Below are positions 9,769-17,578 of a stretch of 23,471 bases of DNA, one piece after another. Position 1 is the first letter of the stretch. Each line of letters opens with the position of its first letter. Both the position numbers and the translations under genes were made by a program. The notes beneath the pieces were generated by a model that saw only the letters and a program-made list of their open reading frames with translations, ran no database searches and had not been told where the DNA came from. Source of the DNA: RFSX01 sp964567435 (lineage in GTDB: Bacteria > Bacteroidota > Bacteroidia > Chitinophagales > Saprospiraceae); contig CAZMMQ010000063.1 of NCBI GenBank assembly GCA_964567435.1, forward strand, positions 1-23,471, read 5' to 3'.

Positions 9769-11421
9769 ATGAAAATCTTCCAACATACGATTACGACCTC
9801 CATACTAACGATTACCCTACTCTTTGCGTCATCGAATTACCTATCTGCCCAAGTGTCTGAGAATTTTGAATTTTTGGATCATACGACTTCCTTTAATACA
9901 CCCGGCGCACATAAAACTCTAGATGATGGGATAGTCTACGCCTCACATGGTATATTCTCAACTGAGATAAGTCTTGCAGGATTTGATAACACTTTTATTA
10001 ATCTGGATACGATTAACGACATACAACTCTTTAATCCAACTTCTGAATCGAAAATTTCTGAGATCAATGACAGTCTATATCAGATTGTCTTATATGATTT
10101 ATTTGATTATGATATTACGATACCAGGAGCTATTGTATATACTTTATGCAACGATAAAATAATTTCTCGTGAGCATGTCTTTTTGGATGAGTATAGTAAT
10201 TACTTCATCACTGATTACGAGAGAACGTACACTGGCGAAATCTGGGCGCTTGAACAAGCTAATTCTCTGATTCAAGCATCCTTGGATTTTGAAATATTGG
10301 CAACATATGAAGATGTGGGAGTGCAAAAGATCTTTCTAGATAAGGATGATAGATTATTTGGCATAAATCCTAATATATCTTTATTCAATGGTAGTGATTT
10401 CATACCTGTTTCTGAAGTCAGCGGTTGGATTCTAGATATCGCTGAGTCAGGTCAGTATAAATTTCTTCTCTTTGAAGGTGAACTTAGGCGGTACAATTCT
10501 GATTTCTCAGAATTACTAAACAGTTGGTCTGTCTCAAATGAGGTCAGTTCTTTTAGGCAGGTGGAATTTTTTGATGACCATCTTATGCTTGGCTATACGG
10601 ATGACGCCGATTTCATTTACAATTTGGACTATGATGGCAATGTAGAACAAGTATGGCAAAGCCGCCAAACCGATACACCAGGAACTATCTCTCAATTCAA
10701 TATGCTTAATGACTCTACTTATTTGGTTGCAGGCATCTATAACCATACTAATACAGATCAATCTTTTTTTAGGTCTATTCCAGTTAACTCTCCTGCCAAT
10801 TACGATAGAGAACAAGTCAATCTCTCTTCCGTAACTGTAGAACAAAGAATTTTAGAAAAAGAATTTTTAGGCGTAAATTCTCTAGGTGATTCCATATTTA
10901 GAGTAGATGCAGATTACGATTTTGATTTTGAAATAGACAATCAAGAACAACATGAAGTCGCAGACATTGATATCTATGGACCAGGATTACCAGTTACATT
11001 TGGCGCAAGCATACCAATACACTTTACCTATGAAGCGTCTATCAATCCACAAGATATAGCCAACTTCATTTTCACTGAACGGTCAGAAAAATCTTTTCAA
11101 GGAATAACATTTAGCGTACCAGGCGTCAGACATAAATTTAATATAGGTGATGATGCACTTGTGGACTTTATCTCTTCTACAAGCAATCCAATCATTCAAG
11201 CCAGTGAGCCTATATATCCTAATCCAGCATCAGAGGTCTTATTCCTGCCGGATAATCTCGACATACAATTATATGCCATTTATAATATAAAGGGTCAAAA
11301 AATATATCAGAGTAATTGGAATAGCAATGAAATAGATATTTCCTATTTATCTAATGGCCTATTCAATCTATTAGTCCAAACATCGACTGGCAATTATAGT
11401 TATACGTTTGTAAAGCATTGA
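9769..11421 (+). CDS. Secreted T9SS type A protein of the paralog cluster (copy 3)
   Basis: 550 residues. Signal peptide to about residue 28 (...NYLSAQ). The body is the closest relative of the preceding gene: the same INDS-YQIVLY, LRRYNSDFSELL, SFFRSIP and NPQDIANFIFTE landmarks. The type A sorting tail is at about 480-550 (IYPNPAS, IYNIKGQKIY, LSNGLFNLL, ending FVKH). The first 25 residues after NFEFLDH are identical to those of copy 2 and nearly identical in DNA, unlike the rest of the gene. The stop codon lies 11 bp before the preferred ATG of the next gene, so the two are probably co-transcribed. The biochemical role cannot be told from the sequence. Confidence 0.88.
   Translation: MKIFQHTITTSILTITLLFASSNYLSAQVSENFEFLDHTTSFNTPGAHKTLDDGIVYASHGIFSTEISLAGFDNTFINLDTINDIQLFNPTSESKISEINDSLYQIVLYDLFDYDITIPGAIVYTLCNDKIISREHVFLDEYSNYFITDYERTYTGEIWALEQANSLIQASLDFEILATYEDVGVQKIFLDKDDRLFGINPNISLFNGSDFIPVSEVSGWILDIAESGQYKFLLFEGELRRYNSDFSELLNSWSVSNEVSSFRQVEFFDDHLMLGYTDDADFIYNLDYDGNVEQVWQSRQTDTPGTISQFNMLNDSTYLVAGIYNHTNTDQSFFRSIPVNSPANYDREQVNLSSVTVEQRILEKEFLGVNSLGDSIFRVDADYDFDFEIDNQEQHEVADIDIYGPGLPVTFGASIPIHFTYEASINPQDIANFIFTERSEKSFQGITFSVPGVRHKFNIGDDALVDFISSTSNPIIQASEPIYPNPASEVLFLPDNLDIQLYAIYNIKGQKIYQSNWNSNEIDISYLSNGLFNLLVQTSTGNYSYTFVKH
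9862..9937 (+). repeat. 76-bp near-identical patch shared with 8181-8256 (copy 2)
   Basis: Second copy of the patch described at 8181-8256; two silent mismatches in 76 bases. It sits at the equivalent place in the paralogous gene. Confidence 0.85.
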
Positions 11422-11432
11422 AAAGATTAATC

Positions 11433-13526
11433 ATGAATAACATTCCTTCTATTTTTTTGAGAATTTTAATTGTGTTCTCATTCACTTGTGCCGTATCATC
11501 TCAGCTCCCAGGTCAAGTAACACTTGCTTCAAAATCAGAAGTACAAAGCTATTTCTCGGGCACATGGACACTAAGCAGTCACCACTACAGTATAGCAGGC
11601 ATTGTGGATGAATACCCAAGAGATTTTGAAAGTTACCAGCTAAAATTTTCGCAAGGAGTTGATGATGCTACTCTTAATGTTGAAGTATATAGAAATAAAT
11701 GCCTTAAGTCATCTTCAGAGATTATTATTTCAGAGGACAGTCAATTAGGTTGTTCATGGAAACTAGAGCACTTCCCTACAATTCTCCCTTTGGAGTGGCT
11801 AACAGAGACAAGATTTATTTGTCACGAAATAGGTGTAGATAGTATCAGTCTTTGGGATGGGCATTTTGATGGTAGTTTTTTCAATCTTGTAAGGTTGGAA
11901 AATTTCGAACCAGAGAATTGTTTTGTCCCAGACAACTTCGAATTTCTGAATCATGAATTTGGAGTAAACTATACTACAGACTATAAAATCCTAGAAGAAG
12001 GAATTGTATTTGTCTCTCAGAGGTTGTCAGAAACCGATATTATGGCGGTTGGTTATAATAATAACATTGCTACGCTTGACAGACCTGAATATTCTATTTA
12101 CTCCAATTATATTGGCAGGTCCAAAATGAATGAACTAGAGAATGGCAACTATGAATTCGTTCTCTATACATTAATTGACTATGATTATTTTGTTCCAGGA
12201 TTTATCAGGTATACAATGAATGATTTTACAATATTATCCAGAGAACATGTATTCTCAGATCGTTCTAATAATATGACAATATATGATATAGAAAGAACCT
12301 CTTCTGGAGAATACTGGGCCTTATATGGTAATGATAACCTGATAAAAATTGTCGATGACGAAATCGTAGAGACTCATGAAGTTACTTCTGTGGGATCTAT
12401 TTTCGTTGATAAACAAGAAAAGATTTATGGCTTTTCTCCATCTACTAGAAGGACGTCTGATTTATATGTTTTTGATGGAGAAGAATTTAATTCAATTATA
12501 TCCGATTTGTTCATTCATGGCGTTGAAGAATTTGGTGACCATAAATATCTTTTGTTAGATGGCGAACTCAGACAATATAATAATGACTTCTCAGAAATAA
12601 TATCAAGCTGGGATATTCCTACAGCTGTAACCAATTTCAATCAGTTTGAATTCTTTTCATCATATTTAATTGCGGGCTTTACAGAAAATGGAACAAACAA
12701 AATTATAAGATTGACCTTAGGAGGCGACATACAAAGCGTGTGGACTTCAGGCCAATCTACATCTCCTGGCACAATCAGACATATAGATATTCAAAGTGAT
12801 TCTACAATCTTGTTATCAGGCACCTACAATCCTATTGATATTTATAATTCACAATCATTTTTTAGGTCTGTTCCTGTCAGCTATATGCCGAAGTACGAGC
12901 GCCGTGATGTCTCCTTAAACTCAGTACTAATTAATGAGAAAAATGTAGAAACAGTATTAGTACATGTGCATGCCAATGGAGATTCAGTATGGAGGACATT
13001 TGCAGATTATGAATTCGACGTAGAACTAGAAAATAGCGGTTCCAAGAGCGCCAAAAACACAAACATATATGGGCCTAAACTTCATTACCATGAACAAGAG
13101 GAAACACAAAACTACCTATATGATAATTTCATTGCCCCTAGTGAAAAAGTAAATTTCACCTTTGTAGTAAACAATGAGAAAATTTCATTCGAGAACTTTG
13201 AGTATGGCATCCCAGGAGTAGACTTTAGATTCAATACAGGAGATATCATTTTAACTGGAGATTTCACCTCTTCTATTAATGATGAAATCACCATTTCTGC
13301 TGAACCACTGTATCCTAATCCTGCACATAATAATCTACATCTCCCTGAGAATATCAATGCATCATCCTTTGCCATCTATAATAGCTCTGGACAATTGGTT
13401 GTCATTAATAATAATTTCAAGTCTAAGACAATTGACATCAGCCAACTCCAATCAGGGATACACACTTTAGTCGTTAAATCAAGAAATTCAGATCAGCACT
13501 TAGCTTTAAAATTTATAAAACGGTAA
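11433..13526 (+). CDS. Secreted T9SS type A protein of the paralog cluster with an extra N-terminal domain (copy 4)
   Basis: 697 residues from ATG 11433. A TTG at 11418 overlapping the previous stop (TTGA) would add five residues, MKRLI, and cannot be excluded because its paralogs also begin with MK. A signal peptide ends near ...SQLPGQ. A domain of about 135 residues absent from the other copies follows; it starts with SYFSGTWTLSSHHYSI, has several Cys, and recalls the GTW-type start of small lipocalin-like domains, though that is only a resemblance. The shared body then begins at NFEFLNH and carries the family landmarks (YEFVLYTLIDYDYF, LRQYNNDFSEI, SFFRSVP, ENSGSKSAKNTNIYGP). The type A sorting tail is at about 624-697 (LYPNPAHN, IYNSSGQLVV, LQSGIHTLVV, ending FIKR). 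Probably the last gene of the paralog operon. Confidence 0.87.
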   Translation: MNNIPSIFLRILIVFSFTCAVSSQLPGQVTLASKSEVQSYFSGTWTLSSHHYSIAGIVDEYPRDFESYQLKFSQGVDDATLNVEVYRNKCLKSSSEIIISEDSQLGCSWKLEHFPTILPLEWLTETRFICHEIGVDSISLWDGHFDGSFFNLVRLENFEPENCFVPDNFEFLNHEFGVNYTTDYKILEEGIVFVSQRLSETDIMAVGYNNNIATLDRPEYSIYSNYIGRSKMNELENGNYEFVLYTLIDYDYFVPGFIRYTMNDFTILSREHVFSDRSNNMTIYDIERTSSGEYWALYGNDNLIKIVDDEIVETHEVTSVGSIFVDKQEKIYGFSPSTRRTSDLYVFDGEEFNSIISDLFIHGVEEFGDHKYLLLDGELRQYNNDFSEIISSWDIPTAVTNFNQFEFFSSYLIAGFTENGTNKIIRLTLGGDIQSVWTSGQSTSPGTIRHIDIQSDSTILLSGTYNPIDIYNSQSFFRSVPVSYMPKYERRDVSLNSVLINEKNVETVLVHVHANGDSVWRTFADYEFDVELENSGSKSAKNTNIYGPKLHYHEQEETQNYLYDNFIAPSEKVNFTFVVNNEKISFENFEYGIPGVDFRFNTGDIILTGDFTSSINDEITISAEPLYPNPAHNNLHLPENINASSFAIYNSSGQLVVINNNFKSKTIDISQLQSGIHTLVVKSRNSDQHLALKFIKR

Positions 13527-13574
13527 TTGCTACTAGAAAAAAAACTCACCATCCCACCAACATGAACTAGAATA

Positions 13575-13637
13575 TCATCTGTCTTAGGGAGTATAACATT
13601 CATTTTATTTCGAATAATTACAATCTAAGACAGATGA
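13575..13637. repeat. Perfect 13-bp inverted repeat embracing the start codon of the vWA lipoprotein gene
   Basis: TCATCTGTCTTAG at 13575-13587 is the exact reverse complement of CTAAGACAGATGA at 13625-13637, with 37 bp between. The right arm contains the start codon ATG (13634-13636) and the bases where a ribosome binding site would lie. In RNA the arms would form a 13-bp stem hiding the start; in DNA they could be a split operator around a promoter in the AT-rich spacer. Confidence 0.8.
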
Positions 13638-15127
13638 AAAAACTCTTATGGTGCTTAAGCGCCAGTATACTTATTCTTACTTCCTGTAGTGAAGATTTTG
13701 GTCGTGCAGGCAATTCAAGCGCTTTTGATGTTGATGGCATTTCGGGTAATTCTGTTTCTGGAGAAGCAGGAAACGTATCAACAGAAGTTGGTAATATGAT
13801 TGTAGAAAATCCATTTATAGAAACTTCAGAAGAAGCCATCTCCACATTCTCCATAGACGCTGATGGCGCATCCTATGCCTACGTCAGAAACCAGTTAATG
13901 GTAGATAACAGATTACCACTAAAGGAAATTATACGTACAGAGGAACTGGTCAATTATTTCAATTACGACTATGTTACTAATCTTGATGGTCATCCTTTTG
14001 GTCTAGAAGGAGAGGTAAGTTCTTGTCCATGGAATACCGATAACAAACTTGTAAGAATAGGTATAAAAGGAAACGAAATTACTAAGGAAGATTACCCTCC
14101 TTCTAATCTGGTATTCCTCATTGATGTATCAGGAAGTATGAGTAGTGAAAATAAATTGTCACTTCTGAAAAGGGGGTTTATACGTTTTGTGAATGAGCTT
14201 AGAACTGAGGACAAAATCTCCATAGTCACTTATGCTTCCAACCCGGGCATCACTTTGGAATCTACGCCAGGCAACGAAAAATCAAAAATATTGTCGGCAA
14301 TAGCCGAACTGGGCTCTGGTGGCTCCACTAATGGGGAAGGTGGGATTATTCAGGCATACGAAATAGCAGAAGCCAACTTTATCGAGGGTGGCAACAACAG
14401 AATCATCATGGGAACAGACGGTGATTTCAATGTCGGAATCAGTTCTCAGGAAGAATTAGTAGACCTGATAGAAGAGAAAAGAGAAAATGGTGTCTTTCTG
14501 AGTGTGCTCGGCGTAGGCATCCATCCTGGTTCTGAAGGCCGATTAGAGCAGATAGCCAATAACGGGAATGGCAATTTTGAATATTTAGATAATGATGCTG
14601 AGCTGGATAAAGTCTTTGTCAATGAGTTCAATAAGTTCTTTACTGTTGCTAAAGACGTTAAGGTGCAGGTAGAATTTAATCCTGATCATGTAGCATCATA
14701 TCGACTAATAGGATATGAAAACAGAGTACTTGCTACAGAAGACTTTGAAGATGACACTAAAGACGCCGGTGAGATAGGTGCTGGACAATCAATCACTGCG
14801 ATGTATGAGATTGTACCTAGACCCAATACAGAAAGAGGACAGCGAGCCTTCACCATAGATTTCAGATATAAGCTACCAGATAGTGACACTAGTATACCGC
14901 TCTCATTAGACATTGCAGATGAAGGCAATAGTTTTGCATCGGCCACTAATGACCACAGATATGCTGCTGCTGTGGCTTCATTTGGTCTATTACTCAGAGA
15001 TTCTGAATACAAGGGAGAGACCTCATACCAACAAATAATCGAATGGGCTAGTAATGCCAATTCTTATGACCCTTATGGCTATAAAGACTTGTTCTTGGAT
15101 ATTGTCAGACAAGCCGAGCAATTCTAG
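13634..15127 (+). CDS. YfbK-like von Willebrand factor A lipoprotein
   Basis: 497 residues. The signal peptide ends in lipobox LTSC with lipidated Cys18. Then a linker rich in Gly, Ser and Asn, an N-terminal vWF_A segment (about 60-150; FSIDADGASYAYVRN and IRTEELVNYFNY are typical of PF12450), a vWA domain (about 155-340) with intact MIDAS D164-V-S-G-S and TDGD at 261-264, and the YfbK C-terminal domain (PF12034/DUF3520, about 345-497, ending ...DPYGYKDLFLDIVRQAEQF). Order and length match E. coli YfbK-type proteins. They are membrane-anchored metal-ion-dependent binding proteins whose partners are poorly known. The gene stands 107 bp after the secreted paralogs and is followed by a terminator, so it probably has its own promoter. 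An inverted repeat covering its start codon suggests regulation at initiation. Confidence 0.93.
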   Translation: MKKLLWCLSASILILTSCSEDFGRAGNSSAFDVDGISGNSVSGEAGNVSTEVGNMIVENPFIETSEEAISTFSIDADGASYAYVRNQLMVDNRLPLKEIIRTEELVNYFNYDYVTNLDGHPFGLEGEVSSCPWNTDNKLVRIGIKGNEITKEDYPPSNLVFLIDVSGSMSSENKLSLLKRGFIRFVNELRTEDKISIVTYASNPGITLESTPGNEKSKILSAIAELGSGGSTNGEGGIIQAYEIAEANFIEGGNNRIIMGTDGDFNVGISSQEELVDLIEEKRENGVFLSVLGVGIHPGSEGRLEQIANNGNGNFEYLDNDAELDKVFVNEFNKFFTVAKDVKVQVEFNPDHVASYRLIGYENRVLATEDFEDDTKDAGEIGAGQSITAMYEIVPRPNTERGQRAFTIDFRYKLPDSDTSIPLSLDIADEGNSFASATNDHRYAAAVASFGLLLRDSEYKGETSYQQIIEWASNANSYDPYGYKDLFLDIVRQAEQF

Positions 15128-15155
15128 CCAAAATTTAAATACAACTTTCATTAGA

Positions 15156-15190
15156 AAGCCCGTCCTTGACAAGGATGGGTTTTTATTATT
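15156..15190 (+). terminator. Intrinsic terminator after the vWA lipoprotein gene
   Basis: AAGCCCGTCCTT and AAGGATGGGTTT form a 12-bp stem (two G-U pairs) with a three-base loop GAC, followed by a T-rich run. It lies 28 bp after the stop codon at 15127 and closes the plus-strand block. Confidence 0.85.
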
Positions 15191-15207
15191 TTACTTAGAG
15201 AGTGTAA

Positions 15208-16111
15208 TCAATCTAGTAAGGCAATCTTAGTGACGACTGATTGTCCTGAACTCGTATAGAACTTAATAATAAATACCAGCATTTAATTCATTAAGATCTA
15301 GTTGTGATATATTTTCATCCCTATAGTCTATCAAATTAGTGCCAGCTATATCGAATACGGTTGCCTCTGTATATATTTCAGAAGACTCAAAATGAACATA
15401 CCTGCTTGTCGGAGTCGGAAAGACTCTAACGGTGCTTTCTTTTTCATCTGATACACTCGAAGAAAAGTCTATATCAGATTCCCCGCGAGGGGATATCATA
15501 TAATTATCAATGAAAGGACTATCCGTATCGAATTGTCCACCGATACCTCTAACGGTTAGCCTACCTACGGGTGCTGGCTGGTTAGACCAATATGTATTTG
15601 TATATATTCTAGATGCATGAATATTGGTGCCATCCGTAAAGACAACATTGAAGCTAGACCCATCACCCAACCAGTCTTGTGGAATCAGCAATTCGACATC
15701 TCTTATTCCTATGACATCTGTGTAAATTAATTCTGTACCGCCAATATTCTCATACCAATTAACCCCTCGCAGGTCGCCTCCTCTCACACCTATATAAATG
15801 ACATCCTTATCTCCGTCATTATCCACATCCACCAACTCGAAGGTGCCTAATTCAAATGCAAAGGAAGATTCTCTATCAAATGAAATGAGTTTGTTATGGC
15901 TGTAAGCACCATCTCCAATACCTATATACAGCTCAAGCCCATCATGGCTTTCACCAAAAATATCTGAGATACCATCATTATTAAAATCTACTGCCCTATA
16001 TGATAGTGAATTATCTCGATGAATAAAAACGGGTTCAAAATCTAATTGTTGACCATGTAGGTTTACGAGGATGACAAGTGATAAAAGCAGTTAACAATGG
16101 TTTCTGAACAT
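15208..16111 (-). pseudogene. Broken gene for a T9SS-secreted FG-GAP/VCBS-type protein (nonsense codon plus frameshift)
   Basis: Read from ATG 16111 the leader is MFRNHC, then TAA (16093-16091), then in the same frame LLLSLVILVNLHGQQ, a clear signal-peptide core with a G-Q cleavage site. After it come FG-GAP/VCBS-like calcium-loop segments (DFNNDGISDIF, DVDNDGDKDV) and the VNWYEN motif common in Bacteroidota proteins of this type, then a type A sorting tail (VFPTPTSRYVHF, VFDIAGTN, LNELNAGIYY). The open frame ends at TAA 15265-15263 in the middle of that tail. A shift of one frame continues it as KFYTSSGQSVVTKIALLD and stops at 15208, just where such tails normally end. Two independent lesions are thus visible. 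Tail residue Thr in FPTP, where PNP is usual, is a third departure. A TTG at 15835 would give 190 residues without signal peptide, which makes no sense for a T9SS cargo. Only about two or three propeller blades remain, fewer than normal. Confidence 0.8.
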
Positions 16112-16257
16112 AACAATTGAGATAATGATTGTAATAAAGAGGTATACTAAGATAAGAAAGCATCCTCAGTATTAACAATTTCCACTTTTCTTAAGTCCAA
16201 AACACATATTTTGCCTTTATTTGCATTTTATTCTAGATCACTTGAATCACGTTACAG

Positions 16258-16386
16258 ATGGCTGAAGGACAAAATCAGAATTGGGGAAAGAAAGGCGCTT
16301 GCCTTGGTCAATTAATGGTTGCACTTATCATTTTTGCTATCCTTTTGATTTACGTATATAACCACGCTGGCAACCAGGTAGGATAG
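16258..16386 (+). CDS. 42-residue single-span membrane protein, unknown
   Basis: ATG 16258 to TAG 16386 encodes 42 residues. A short polar head with NWGKKGACLGQ is followed by one hydrophobic helix (about 19-34, LMVALIIFAILLIYVY) and a short polar tail ending NQVG. The positive charges before the helix predict a cytoplasmic N-terminus. It stands alone between the decayed gene and the convergent DUF5606 gene. It matches no family I recognise; the compact membrane-protein composition makes it more likely real than chance, but it is short. Confidence 0.55.
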   Translation: MAEGQNQNWGKKGACLGQLMVALIIFAILLIYVYNHAGNQVG

Positions 16387-16419
16387 CCTTTACCACCTTT
16401 TAATAGAGTTAGTTTACTA

Positions 16420-16830
16420 TTATTCTTCCTCTGATGAAGCTGTTGTTTCATTTAGTAAGCTACGGTCTTTTAGGAAGGTAAACCACTTTATGATTTTCTT
16501 CATATCCTTTATTGGCACGCGGTCTTCATCGTAGTCGGGAAGTATCGTCTCAAAATACTCCTCAATCTCATGTTTCTCTGCCTTAACGGAAACAGGCGGA
16601 TGGCTAGACAACTTTTCTTGCATTGATTTCATCACTTCTACCAGTGGCGTTGTACCTCCTAAGGTATATACAGCTACAGTCCCTAGAGGTGTAAATTGAT
16701 GTCTTCTCACAGAATAAAACTTGGACTTACCATCCTCGATATTCTGCAATACCAACCCATTGGTTTTGGAAGTGACCAACTTGAATAATGGGCCAACCCC
16801 AGTTACTGCTATATACGGTTCAAGATTCAT
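16420..16830 (-). CDS. DUF5606-type conserved Bacteroidota protein
   Basis: 136 residues from ATG 16830. The start MNLEPYIAVTG-GPLFKLV and the C-terminal EYFETILPDYDEDRVPIKDMKKIIKWF match the conserved ends of the DUF5606 family (small cytoplasmic proteins of Bacteroidota, function unknown). A TTG nine codons upstream would overlap the predicted -7 box, so the ATG is preferred. The C-terminal tail is acidic (SSEEE). The gene follows the two-component operon at a distance of 61 bp but seems to have its own promoter. Confidence 0.82.
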   Translation of the reverse strand: MNLEPYIAVTGVGPLFKLVTSKTNGLVLQNIEDGKSKFYSVRRHQFTPLGTVAVYTLGGTTPLVEVMKSMQEKLSSHPPVSVKAEKHEIEEYFETILPDYDEDRVPIKDMKKIIKWFTFLKDRSLLNETTASSEEE

Positions 16831-16854
16831 AGTGCACAAATTATAAAGGTGCGA

Positions 16855-16862
16855 CAAAAATA
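16855..16862 (-). promoter_or_regulatory. Candidate -7 box for the DUF5606 gene
   Basis: On the minus strand the bases read TATTTTTG, an exact match to the Bacteroidota TAnnTTTG -7 element, 24 bp before the ATG at 16830. A well-spaced -33 TTTG is not evident, so support is partial. Confidence 0.4.
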
Positions 16863-16891
16863 CACTTCCTTAACAAAGGAGAGACTAAAGA

Positions 16892-17578
16892 TTACTTTTC
16901 ATTGAGTCGAAAGCCGACGCCATGAATGTTTTCTATACTTATAGTCAAGTCTTGTTTTAAGTACTTTCGCAAACGGCTAATAAATACATCCATACTCCTT
17001 CCCATAAAGTAGTCGTTTTCTCCCCACAAGCGTTCAAGTATTGTTCCCCGCTCTACAATTTTATTTTTGTTCTGAATAAGCAACTTAAGCAAATCTGCTT
17101 CTTTTTTTGTCATCTGGTCTGTGCGATCATCCCTAATGAGTCGAAGATTGTCATGGTCTAAAACATACTGACCTACCTTAAGCACTGACAGCTCCATCGT
17201 ACTAGTTATGTATTTCCTTCTCAGAAAAACGTTGATTTTAAGTATCAGCTCTTCAATAGAAAAAGGCTTTGTAATATAATCATCTGCCCCTAGTTTGAGT
17301 CCGTGAATCTTGTCTTCCTTGAGTGACTTTGCCGTGAGAAACAAAATTGGAATCTCAGAGTGCCTAGATCTAATATCCTCCACTACTGAATACCCATCCA
17401 TATGTGGTAGCATAACATCGACGAGACACAAGTCATAGATTCCCTTCTTGAAGAACTCAATCGCTTCACGACCATCTTTAGCATGAGTGACCTTAAAGCC
17501 ATTCATCTCCAGATTATCCTTGGTAACAAAACTTAATGTCTCATCATCTTCGACATATAAGATATGTGGCTTGCTCAT
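16892..17578 (-). CDS. OmpR/PhoB-family response regulator (RprY-like)
   Basis: 228 residues from ATG 17578. The receiver domain (about 5-118) has the acidic pair D11-D12, phospho-acceptor D54 in LVDVMLP, T82 and K104 in TKPF. The C-terminal winged helix (about 130-226) has typical OmpR features: KKEADLLKLL, RGTILERLWGEND, MDVFISRLRKYL, and the GVGFRLNEK end. All catalytic positions are present. Its ATGA start overlaps the stop of the upstream kinase gene by 4 nt, indicating coupled translation. It should be a DNA-binding activator or repressor phosphorylated by that kinase; the regulon is unknown. The arrangement resembles Bacteroidota RprX/RprY; I assign no gene name. Confidence 0.95.
   Translation of the reverse strand: MSKPHILYVEDDETLSFVTKDNLEMNGFKVTHAKDGREAIEFFKKGIYDLCLVDVMLPHMDGYSVVEDIRSRHSEIPILFLTAKSLKEDKIHGLKLGADDYITKPFSIEELILKINVFLRRKYITSTMELSVLKVGQYVLDHDNLRLIRDDRTDQMTKKEADLLKLLIQNKNKIVERGTILERLWGENDYFMGRSMDVFISRLRKYLKQDLTISIENIHGVGFRLNEK

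Noticed and set aside
10534..10845. Antisense open frame of 103 codons inside the third paralog
   Set aside because: Entirely opposite a well-supported coding region; no recognisable features.
14686..15060. Antisense open frame of 124 codons inside the vWA lipoprotein gene
   Set aside because: It lies wholly opposite a gene with clear domains and has no family features, signal peptide or promoter; it is a by-product of the coding strand.
16401..16422. AT-rich hairpin TAATAG/CTATTA between the small membrane protein and DUF5606 genes
   Set aside because: Six A-T-rich pairs with a ten-base loop; not stable enough to call a terminator.
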